From NCBI GenBank assembly GCA_950022655.1, contig OX465579.1, forward strand, positions 81,862,515 to 81,926,514: DNA of 64,000 bases, given 5' to 3'. The number at the start of each line of letters is the position of its first letter. Position 1 is the first letter of the stretch. Both the position numbers and the translations under genes were made by a program. The notes under the pieces were generated by a model. That model did not search any database. It had not been told where the DNA came from and worked only from the letters and a program-made list of their open reading frames with translations. This DNA is from Alentia gelatinosa (Eukaryota > Annelida > Polychaeta > Phyllodocida > Polynoidae). Shown here in pieces: positions 24,959-35,500 of this stretch.

Positions 24959-25171
24959 GATAGGCAGTAGAAAAGATTTTCAGAAGTGGAGTCGACTGGT
25001 TCGGGGGACGTCTAAGCGTAGAGTGAGATCGAATCCTCCTCTCGCTGGTACTCCTCGAGCCTCCCTGTGTCTCCGTTTGGTGCCTCCACCGGTCCCGGTC
25101 AAACTGCAGCGACGCCCTCTGTGTTCAGTTATAGCCCCATAAAGTCTGGTTCCTCTATGCGTTCCATATGT

Positions 25172-25225
<54 letters not shown>

Positions 25226-25523
25226 GTGTATATATATATACATATATATAAAATATTATACATATAGCCCATTTGATACATTATAAAATCATTATATATT
25301 CCACTTGGATAGTGTTATATAAGATGACAAATGATATATCTCTTGAGATTGGTTCATTTTTAAATCATAGTGTCTGGCATTTGAGATTCATGATTAAATA
25401 CATTTTTTCAAAGTAATTGTTTTTCATATAATTACTCTATTGTGAGCGAGTTTTTGTACTATGAAATTAGTTCACAATCCATGACCAACAGTGATGTGTT
25501 ATGATGTGTACCAATGTATTTTA

Positions 25524-25554
<31 letters not shown>

Positions 25555-26273
25555 GGGGGTTATCATTTCTTTATTAGGGAAATGACTTTTTACATTCATC
25601 ACCAGGTTTGGCATGAATAGAGAGTGATGAATGAGATGAAAATGGGAATGATATACACAGTAGACAAATACAAGAGTCGAATGTCCCTCTTAGAATATCC
25701 CTCTTAGCATGCCCCTCTTTTGGTATATCAGTAAGCTCTGTAACAACTAAAACAATATCTAAAAACTAAGACAATAATCAACTCTGAAGTGTGCACAACC
25801 TGTCTGTGTTTTTAAAGTGTCTTAACTTGTTCTAACACTCCTATCTGGAAGAAAACAACACCTCTGCTCCCATACCCGCCACTCACACCCCATGTGTGAA
25901 TTCGGCCGTTCGGCCAAACATTGTGCTGTCCGAGCGTCCGCGTTGCCATGCAACATGACCGCATGGCGGCGCTGAACGGAAAAACAACAATTATATCTCA
26001 CTATTCTGTGATCCCTTCCATTTCGCTGACACTGAAAGCAACTGATTCCTCCGATGTTGGGGCGTTAGGGACGGTGACTATCTGGTAATAATTGATTGTT
26101 GCCGCAGTGTGCCGATGTTTCAGTTACACTCACATTGATTATAGTATGTTGCTTGATTGGCACCTTACATTATTAGGCGTTAAGTGCTATGTATATATAT
26201 ACAGAAGATCAATGCTGACGATTGTTTCAGAAACAGATAGTAATCATATCCCATAGAAATACGTCCACTTTAC
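24959..26273. other. Non-coding stretch with TA microsatellite and T/G homopolymers
   Basis: About 1.3 kb without a supported gene. It holds (TA)n from 25171 to 25265, and a T-run followed by a G-run at about 25532-25559. No 5' LTR of the adjacent retroelement and no terminal PPxY exon of gene A was found here. Confidence 0.55.
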
Positions 26274-26277
26274 TCAC

Positions 26278-27466
26278 CCTGCTGGAGGGTAGCTTCCGGC
26301 TGGAGGATATACCCCGCCAGGTGGCGGATACTGAACTCCGGAGGCGGGCGGATACTGAGCTGGCTGCTGGGGTGGTGGGGCATAGGGTTGCTGAGATGGG
26401 GCATAAGATTGTTGAGGTGGTGGGGCATAGGGCTGAGCTGCTGCCTGAGGGGTATAGGGTAGTTGGCCGGTTGGATAGGACGGTTGGTTAACATGGTAAC
26501 CCCCAACTGGGCCTGGAGGTGCAGATCCAGACACCAGGGTCTGACCCGCCTACAAAAAGATGAAATCGTAGATATCAAAAGTAAGTGATAATCTGTATAT
26601 TAATATTTTCTACTCCAGTTGTATATATTTACATGTTTTAGTAGTAAATATAAATAAATTGTGTCATTTTTATTCAAGCACCGTAGTGCTAGCAGTCATC
26701 AACTAATAGAGATATTTATCAAAGAGAAAACGGACAAAGAAAAGGCAGAAGTTATTACATAATGTATACTAAATGTATTTCAACATTCTGTTACCATGTG
26801 TTTTTCTATAAGTAATTATGGTTTAGAATAATGGTTTCTAGTGCCGCAACTTATCGTGTTGGGAAGGTGAGAGAGGTGAAAATATTCTTACGCCGATTAC
26901 TGTGCCACCTTGAGTGGTGGATGAAGAGGCCCGTTTTGCAGTCTTGTACACATAGCAGCAGAGGCAGCAACCAATGGTCAGAAGGATGACTGCTCCCACG
27001 AGCAAGATGAACCCTGCTATACGTTTCCCCCTGGAGTCCGGAGGTTAAGGGAAAAAATTGGGGCACAACAATTAAATGAAGGTAGGTTTTCAGTAACACA
27101 AAGCATGCCATATTTTCATCACTTGAAAGGTTGATGGTGAGAAAAAGTAGAGAGCAAAATAAGCTGAATATAATTTTTGAGAAAGACGTAATGATTTAAA
27201 GTTGATCTTAATATTCACTTATTATAAGGACTTTTGTACAACTTTAGATACGTACTATTTCCGGATGTTATTCGATGTAATAGATGATATAAAAGAGGAA
27301 AAGGCAGTTGTATGAACCTGTTACTATCTTGGAAGAACTCAGATTGAAAGTGTGAGTCGTAAGAGGTGCCGACAAGAATGCTGCCAGTGAATCCCAAAAA
27401 GACACCGAAGAACACTAAGCCAGCCTTCGCCCCCGAACCCAGCCTACTAGATTGACTCTGACACAT
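26278..27466 (-). CDS. Gene A: two-membrane-segment protein with Pro-rich tail (3' end unresolved)
   Basis: Predicted coding exons are 27466-27318 (ATG to CAG|GTTCAT), 27030-26892 (CTCCAG| to |GTAAGA) and 26549-26278 (TTTGTAG| to |GTGAGT); phases match exactly. Protein: a hydrophobic segment at residues about 15-33, a short loop, a second segment at 54-76 rich in Cys (CCLCCYVY), basic KTAKR, then GQTLVSGSAPPG...GYH and a Gln/Pro/Tyr-rich tail (YAPPPQQ, YPPAG repeats). It is paralogous to genes B and C, with the same phases and exon order. Reading through the last donor gives an immediate TGA (187 aa), but B and C splice at this point to a PPSY exon, which I did not find for A. A short loop between two segments suggests both ends are cytosolic. 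Function unknown. Confidence 0.75.
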
Positions 27467-27771
27467 CGTGTTATGTGTGTTCGATTAGGCCAGACCTGCA
27501 AGAATAGAAAGGGTTAAGAAACTTAGTACATTATTCTTCTTCAGTATTAGGAAAAGTGTTATGAATTTGAACAAGAATACTGAAAACTATGAGATTGTAT
27601 ATATAACGGGTAGAATAAAGGAAGTTCATAAATCATGCCTAGGATTTCTTTATATTGTACTTGTCTTCAATATCTTCACGCGGGTTTTCGTATGATAAGC
27701 GTCTAGGAAAAGTATGAAAAGTTAATTCTTATGATTTTGTAACATCCAAGCATAGCGACATCTGGATTGGT

Positions 27772-28063
27772 CTCAAGGTCCTGACCCAAATGTACACTTC
27801 CTTATATATGTTATATCAACGAGTTCGACAATGTCTATAAAACTCCTTTATGACATATTTTTCTTTAGGAAGGGAGACTGTATTTCGTACTTGTATCTTA
27901 GGGAACTGACCATCTGTGTACATTAAGGTATCTGAATAGATATCCCATTTAAACGTGATGAAGACAACTTTGAAAAATATGTCATAAAGGAGTTTTATAG
28001 ACATTGTCGAACTCGTTGATATAACATATATAAGGAAGTGTACATTTGGGTCAGGACCTTGAG
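27772..28063. repeat. Perfect hairpin with 91-bp arms and 110-bp loop
   Basis: Bases 27772-27862 are the exact reverse complement of 27973-28063; by eye I find no mismatch over 91 bp. The outer ends are CTCAAGGTCC/GGACCTTGAG. No coding frame is present. It may be a very recent foldback or MITE-like element; an assembly or cloning palindrome is the alternative. Confidence 0.95.
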
Positions 28064-28146
28064 GCAGGCAGGGAGGCAGGCAGGGATTCAGGCAGGCAGG
28101 CAGGCAGGCAAGCAGGCAGGCAGGCAGTCAGGGAGACAGGGAGGGA
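28061..28146. repeat. (CAGG)n microsatellite
   Basis: An imperfect GCAGGCAG run directly abutting the right end of the perfect hairpin, with scattered GGGA and AGGCA interruptions. Confidence 0.9.
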
Positions 28147-28157
28147 AGGATATTAGT

Positions 28158-28985
28158 ACCAGTGAGTTTCTCGCTGCTGAAGGTGGTGGGTAAGAGGCCC
28201 GTTTACAGTAGACTCTAGTACAGCCCGTTGTCACCAGGGCCAGGGCGCACAGGCTCTCATACTGGGACTGTTTTGCGCTGCCATTTTAAGGTGGGAAATC
28301 CTACCTTCTTCCCAACATGCACCTGGAAAATGGCGGATCGCTGGTTCTAACCTCGTGTGTATTGCGATCCAGTAACCAGCAATATTATACAGTATCCCTC
28401 TTGTTAAACTGATGCTATAAATAGAACAGCCAACCCTGCAATTCCTCTCACTAAAGGTGGCTGGCCAGTCAGAGCCATGCTCTGTTAGACCTTCACGTAC
28501 CGTAACCCGAAGGTGGCGCGGTGCGTGAGCGGACTACGTTTACAGGTGCCTAGCAGTGTGTTGAGCGGATGGGGGTGGGGGAGGAGTGGGGGGAGGGGGT
28601 GGGGGGGGGGGGGGAGCGATGTGTGAAATCATGAGTTCACCTAGATTCCTACCTAGGACTGTGAAACTGTTCATTGAACTGTGTTGGATGCTGTAAATAT
28701 TAATCTATCTATTTAATTTATTTATGTATTCTCTTTCTTTTTTTTTATCTCTATTTTTTTCGTATTAATAATGTATTTATTTTCCATGTATTTGCTTAGA
28801 ATTGGTTATTCGATGAATATTTTCTCTAATACCCAACATTTCCTTCATTTGTATAGGGATACTTTACTATGTAAGCCATCGACACACTGAAAACCCCGCT
28901 TAAGGGGACACCCCTGCTTAAGGGGGCACTTTGCTCGGAACGGAGGGTGGCCCCTTAAGCGGGGTTTTACTGTACTTACCTTGGT
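28158..28985 (+). repeat. Dispersed repeat block with a 3' hairpin (CCCCGCTTAAGGGG)
   Basis: Two blocks recur in the same order near 47699-48005: GCTGAAGGTG(G/T)(T/C)GGGT(A/G)AGAGGCCCG (28178) and GGATGCTGTAAATATTAAT...TATTTGCTTAGAAT (28688-28803). The end is a hairpin at 28886-28974 (ACTGAAAACCCCGCTTAAGG / CTTAAGCGGGGTTTTACTGT), found also at 52971-53067 and about 47306-47480. The CAGTAAAACCC-like ends resemble pogo/Tigger-type MITEs. A G-rich low-complexity tract lies at 28570-28613. Confidence 0.6.
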
Positions 28986-31148
28986 AAACGTATGAAGGAG
29001 AATTAAGGTTCTTGGAGCCTAGGGACACCTTCTTATCCCCTCAGCCATGCTACAAAAAAAAGTCCCCAACAAAATGCCCTGACATATTAAGACACACAGG
29101 TATATCAGACACATAGGCCTAAGTCTCAGCTTTCTAACAACGTTTTGTTTATAAAAATCGGCCTGTTATTCATGACACAACAGCCATTTCCCTAAAAGTT
29201 AGAAATGTTAAAAAGTTTTGGGACATCTCATGAGATGTGACGTCATTGGCGGTGTTTCCCGGGAATTCCCGGGATTCCCCAGGGTCAAACGGGGTCCTCC
29301 GGGTCCCTTGCCTACTTGTACTTTTATCGTTCGTTGTTACTTTCGTTGTGTCGATATACGAACGATAACACAACGATGTGTTTTGTGCAACACAAGGAAA
29401 AAAGTCACGTTGTATTTTCGTTGTACTTTCGTTCTTTACCACAATTTACTTGTATTTTCGTTCCTGGTTTATGCAACGACCCCCAGGTGCCCTATACATT
29501 TCCTCTGGCGACTCAATAATAGGTGAGTAATAAATGTGGGGCCCATGTGATGAGGAAAGTAGTTTGTGGTGTCAGTAGCGGGAACGGATGATGGGATTGA
29601 GGTTTACAATACTCTATTGATGGTCCAGTTGTGGTCCACCTGTCATTAGGTAAGATCTATGTGTTGTGAAATCATATTATTTAATAGATCGCGATCAGAA
29701 TCGTGGATACCATTGCATAAATGGTGCCCTCAAATAACTATATGTGTCTTTATTTAGCTACATGCAAGGGATAGTGCTTTGAGCAGCATCGTCATCTGTC
29801 CAGGCAAAGAAATAATATCTATAGAGGCTGCGAAAATGCCAGAGAAAAAGTGCTCAGTCACGAGTCAAGGCTGAAGTATTATTATTGGTTTTTTGACATA
29901 TCACACGTGACAAAAGGCATACGATTTTACTTTCAAGTTTATTCAAGGAGGTAAAAATAGGAAAAGATCTTTCCTTCCCCAAGGAATCTTAACCCTTTCA
30001 TAGTGTGAGGTTCTAAGTACCATTGGTATTGATAACTTAACAGGAAGACAAGTGAAAATCATATCTACAAAGAAATCCATGAAAATGTGACTCGATCTAA
30101 GTCTACACTGTGTGGGTAGCAACCGCAAAGTGGGTGGCAGTTTAGAACCGCTGCCCCGTTTATAGTTTTATACCATCTACCCCATAGGATTACAGATGTC
30201 AGTGCGTGTGGCATATATTTACCATTTTGGTTGCCAGAGCCATGTAGCAGTTTTGTAAACAGTGTCAACAAATGCCTTGGTGTCCCTGTATGTTAATAGC
30301 TCCTACTTGGGGTTTGCTATTTCAGTTGGACGGTTTCATCAATGAAAATCGTCAGGCTGCATCCATACCATATATAACAACAAAAAGACCTACTCATTCA
30401 AAGAAAATCGTTAGGCTCCATCCATACATATATAGCTACAGGATCTACTCAAAGGAGTCCCAAAATTCTTGATGCGCATTCATACACCTTTGAGAAGGTA
30501 CTCTACGAACAAGAAATTATTAAAACAGCAAGAGTTTTCACATGAAAATACCATTATTGACTTAGAAACTGGCAGGTGGACCGTTCAATATTGAACTCAA
30601 TGTACAACCATAGTCCTACCAATACATTGAAACCTGGCTAGGATTGTGCTCAACCCATAAAGAAAGAGTCTGTACTCTATAAATGATTTTATCACACCAT
30701 ATTTCTCAAGGCTGTCAGTGGTGTAAGGCTGATATATACAACAAAAGTATATATTATAAGTACAATAAGCAATACTAGATAGTTATCAGCATTTACACAG
30801 GATACTGTTACACTCTGTTCATACTTATCTTATTTGTACCTATATGGTCAATTAAGGGTGGTGGCAGAGCAGTGGGCCATGATAGTTAGGTCCTAGCTTG
30901 CTCTTGCTATTTTCTTTATTGTTATTTGTAGATAATATTTGATTTCCTATATAAAGCCATTTTCCACTGGCTGCCGAAAACAGTATCGATTTATTGAGTT
31001 CTCCTAAAAGTCGGTTGGTGGTAGTCAATGACTAAAAATCAACACCAGAAAATCGGTAAGGGTGTAGTGTATGCCTTGTTCTACTGCATTTAACAGGTCC
31101 ATACCAATAGATCTGTCTTCTAAACACAATGACCATTACAGTGGTGGC
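28986..31148. other. Intergenic, no supported gene
   Basis: I see no conserved domain, repeat family or splice-consistent exon. Short open frames occur but have no supporting features. Confidence 0.5.
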
Positions 31149-31427
31149 TTTATCCTACCCCTAATAAAAAACCCCATAGGCTTAACATTGGGTCACTGTA
31201 TTCGGTTTGGAGTTCAGAAAAATGAAAAATATCGCTCTAGTGGGATACACTTGACAAATGACGTCATTTGTTAATCTAGAAGTAATTCAGACAGGCGGGG
31301 TAGGATAAATTCTAAACCAAACTCAAGTTAGTCATGTTATTGTTCATCGCACTCCAGCAAGATCGCGTATTACGCGATCTTGCCGTTGTGCGATAAACAA
31401 CAACACGACTAACTCTTGTTTGGTTTC
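31149..31427. repeat. Composite hairpin element with TTTATCCTACCCC ends
   Basis: TTTATCCTACCCC (31149) pairs with GGGGTAGGATAAAT (ending 31310). Directly beyond is a hairpin, 31312-31427, centred on GATCGCGTATTACGCGATC and with AAACCAAACTC/GTTTGGTTT arms. Related copies are at 62554-62845 and, in part, 59509-59651. Confidence 0.75.
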
Positions 31428-32583
31428 TCCATATTATTGCATAATCTAAGCACAACTAATCGGTAAACACTTCTCTGCATGTCTGTTTACATTCACTGAT
31501 CTAGCATCGGCGGTTCCCAACAGCAGATCGGTGGCAGATTGTCGGCCTGTGGAAAATGGCTTATGGTGTCTGTTCATTTATCTTAGTTCAAATGCCTGTG
31601 TAAATAGATCTGAGGCAGCACCCATGGGCAGTGACAATTCTGACACAGGTGAATATAAATACACAAGTCTCAGGTTTGTTTGTTTGTTTAGTTTAACTTC
31701 CAATTTGTTCAATTAGACTTGGTCTCAGGTATATTGTTAGGTCAGAGTCTTAGAATAGTGGTCGTTGTAACTGCTGATCTGCATCAACGTTCAAAAACTA
31801 AGATGGACCAGAGAAAGCTGGACATGCCACCAGAATGTTGGTTTGATAAAGTTCAGACCTCCCCAATAATGTCTGATCTCCTTGACACACAACCTCTAAA
31901 GCAAAATAAGATGCCTGAAGAGCCAATTACTGCCGAAACCTTGACATATCCCACAACATTAGTCTATTCTTATCTTTGATTAAAATTGTCTTGTAGTCAA
32001 ACACAGCTTATTGCCGAGTTACAATAGCTACTGGTTATCCACCATTGGGATACGGTTGGTGGCATCTATGTCACACCTGTCAGTGGTCCCTGGTTGCAGT
32101 GGTTAGGGGTAGTTCCAAACTGCCATTCAAGAAAGCATCAATCAGGGGGCAGGTCATTGCCTTGTCCTATTTTCAAATGTGCTACGATGTCAGTTCTAGT
32201 GCTAAGTAATAGCTCCTTGGATTGAGACTAATACAGACTGTTGCATCATTGGAGTTTTCTTTTCGATAACAGCTAAATCGAAATGAAATGTAAGCTTTGA
32301 ATGATAAAGTGTGATGCCCTTTTGAACACTTAATACTGATAACCGATTTACTTAAATAGATGAATGGTAGTACACCTCCCTCTACACAAGCTACAAATAG
32401 TATACAAAGTATGTGACAAAGAAGAATGTTTTGTTGTCATAGCAAACCATTACCAACACGAACTGCGGCGTTGTTAGCCTGTTACATTAAAAGTTACCAG
32501 AGTAATAATAAATGGGTTTTTTGACTGGTTACATAAAATCTCATCATGCCATAGCATATTGAAGTCAAATCCTATTTCCATAA
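31428..32583. other. Intergenic between genes A and B, no supported gene
   Basis: Contains the GTTTGTTTGTTTAGTTTAAC...AATTAGACTT fragment (31676-31721) shared with 1374-1425. An open frame of 86 codons at 31719-31979 has no recognisable feature. Nothing else is seen. Confidence 0.5.
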
Positions 32584-35500
32584 TTAGCAAGGGTCTTTGT
32601 AGGTGGCCTCTGCATAACTTGGGGGATTGTCTTGTGCTGAAGTTTCCACTCTGAAATGATAATTTGATATATGCATTGTCTTCAAATAAAAAGAGCAGAT
32701 CATCTGCAAAAACTGTGGATATAGTATTATGCAATAATTTGCAAACTGATAACCCTCGTAAATGCATCAGGAGTCATGAACTAAGCATTCATTCATACAA
32801 CAGACAGTATGTACAAACAATGTATGTGTGATAAAAAAATGTAAGGATATTCTTTGATGCTCTCTGGAAATATCCTTAATGATTATGGCAAAAGTCTAAA
32901 CTATGGGGAAAGACTTTTTCTATTGATCTGGAAGGACATTGTCCTGAAATACAAAGAGAATAGCGATTGAGTTGATAGTCATACCCTCGTGAAGGTGCAT
33001 TATATGAAAAACCTCCATGTTGCTGTGGCTGTGTAGCCTGTATATGATATCCACTGATGGCACCAGGGGGAGCTCTGCCACTCACTAGAGGCTGGCCCTG
33101 TATGGTGAGACACAAAACAATATGTTTCATCCTCAATTAGGTATGTTCTAAGGAAATGCCATTGGTATGAAGTAATGATTTAAGTTAGATTTTAGTTATA
33201 GTCAAGAGGATCCAAGGTAATAATACTTCAGTAATACCAACAGTAAGGCATATTTGAACTATGTCAAGCAATGTACACTGATAATTCTATTTTTTTTTTA
33301 TCAGTTTCTTTTATTGCCGTCATAATTTGCGTTTTACATCAGGATCGTTTTTACAAGATTAGCGATTTCATACGCAATGCAAATAGACAAACAAGAAAAG
33401 AGGCTATTACGCGTCAGCTTATATGAAAAGCTGGTTTTCTTCGCGCGGGCCCCTGCCACATAAGTCGATTTTACAGCATTTTGAAACAGTCATAATCATA
33501 ACCACAGTAACTGTTATACAGTTTTGAGACATATCGCAAGTCTCATAAATCAGTTTTTCTATATGAGTTAAGCTCTATGATATTTGAAAAAATAAGAAAC
33601 AAATAATAATCGATAGCACTATGGGGCAAGTAGACATGAAATTTGGAGCGACAGTACCATAGCAGTCAGAGTTAACCAATCATATACTCATTACGATATG
33701 TACTTTTATAAGAATTTGATTTATCTAGCCCTTTATTATCAACTATACACGTGGAATCGTATTTTCAAGCCAATGTTTTGATATCTTCTTAAACATGGAG
33801 TAGGAATCAATATTTCTAGTCACAGGTTGTAGATTATTCCACATTACAGAACCAGCATAGAGTATCGATCTCGTAAATACTACACAGTTTGGTCTTGGTA
33901 TTCTCAAGACTGGTGCATCATGCAGCCTCGTACGTTCCTGCACATTTTCGAGGTAGTAATCATTCCGTGCTCGGTGAAACATAAAATTTCTTAGGTGACA
34001 GATTCGTCTGTCTTTCAAATACGGTATACCAGCCAACGCATGAAGTACAACTGTGGGGGTTGTTCTTTTTGCTTTTAGACAAATTTTGAGACATTTATTT
34101 TGTAAGATTTGCAATTTTTGTAGATATTTGCTAGCAGAGCTTGTATAAAGAACATCTCCATAATCAAAATATGGTATAATGCACGATTTATAAATTCGTA
34201 TAGCAGCTGCTGATGTCAAGTAAGGCCTCATTTTTGTTAACTGGTATAATCTAAATGAGATGGACTTATTCATTCTATTAAAATGTGATTTGTAATCTAG
34301 ATTAGAATTTAGTTGAATGCCTAAATAGTTAAAACTTTCTTCTTGTTGAATTTCTGAGTCACCAATCTTGAAATCTAAAAATTTCTTATTTTTGTCTAAA
34401 GTTTGAATGGAAATACATGCTCTTGGTCTTTTTAACGTTTATAGTTAACTTATTTTCTCGACACCACCTAACCATCCTGTCTAGATCACCCTGCAAAGAG
34501 TCACGTACATTCTCAATGTTTCTTCCGTGCTGGTAGATAACGGTATCATCAGCATACAAACATACACCTGAGTCTATAAATACCTTATTTAAATCGTTTA
34601 TGTAAATCAGGAACAACAGAGGTCCAAGAATGGACCCCTGAGGAACACCACATGTAACAGTACGATAAGACGAGTGAATATCATTTGCCCGAACTTGTTG
34701 TTGCCGCTGAATAAGATAATCAGCAAACCAACAGAGATTATTTCCAGTGATACCATATAGTGACAATTTTTCCAGTAGTATGGCGTGATTAACAGTATCG
34801 AACGCCTTTTTTAGGTCTATATATAAGGCTAGAGTATCGTTACCTATGTTACGGTTTAACAGGATTTGGTCTGTATAGTGTGCTATGGCTTGTACTGTCG
34901 ACTTACCCTTTCGAAAACCAGATTGAGTCTCCGATAATATATTGTGTTCATCAAGAAAAAGAGTAACATGATTATGTGCAACCTTCTCAACGACCTTCCC
35001 AATAATGGGAAGTAAAGAAATCAGTCTTAAGTTGGCAACAGAGTAAGGGTCCCCACTTTTAGGAAGCGGAACGATTGTTGATTTTTTCCAGTCCTGTGGT
35101 ATGCATGCAGTCTCAAACGACATATTCAAGAGGTTAACAAATATATGAGGGATCGATAACATCGCATCTCTAAAAGTTCTCGTGTTAATCCCATAAATTT
35201 GGGATTGTTTAGTTAACTTAATATTCTTAGCTATTTCCACGAGTTCAGTAACATCGGTTCTAATGTCACCCAATTTGTTTTCATTTTGTTGGTCATAAGG
35301 ACTCCAGGGGGCGGACAGGTTTCGAGCCAACTCATGTCCTACGTTGGAAAAATAGTCATTTATAAAATCTGGTATTTTCTCATGCTCCACAAATTCATTG
35401 TTATCCTTTAACCTAATTTCACTTGTCTTTTTATCACTAGCTGATGGTAAAATATTCCCAGTAATTCTCCAAAATCTTTTATGGTCATTTTTGTTGTCTT

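Larger units (their letters stand above)
16201..25000 (-). mobile_element. Degenerate Gypsy-type LTR retroelement with envelope-like region
   Basis: On the minus strand the order is gag-like ORF (24958-24029), reverse transcriptase and RNase H (about 24035-22630), integrase (22326-20845), envelope-like region (about 20270-17415) and putative 3' LTR (16480-16201). RT before RNase H before integrase is the Metaviridae (Ty3/Gypsy) order, and an env-like third region resembles errantivirus-like lineages. The integrase frame is intact, but the polymerase and envelope frames contain stops and shifts. No 5' LTR or primer-binding site is recognised near 25 kb, so the 5' end may be truncated or replaced. 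Confidence 0.8.

Noticed and set aside
24960..26270. 5' LTR of the Gypsy-type element
   Set aside because: Looked for the 16201-16480 termini (TGTTACTATC and GATCGTGACA) near the gag-like end and found none; only microsatellite and unrelated sequence.
26851..27111. 86-codon minus-strand frame overlapping gene A exon 2
   Set aside because: It is in a different frame from the splice-consistent exon and crosses the acceptor site; a shadow frame.
31719..31979. 86-codon plus-strand open frame
   Set aside because: No recognisable motif, no paralogue in the window, and the start overlaps a dispersed-repeat fragment.
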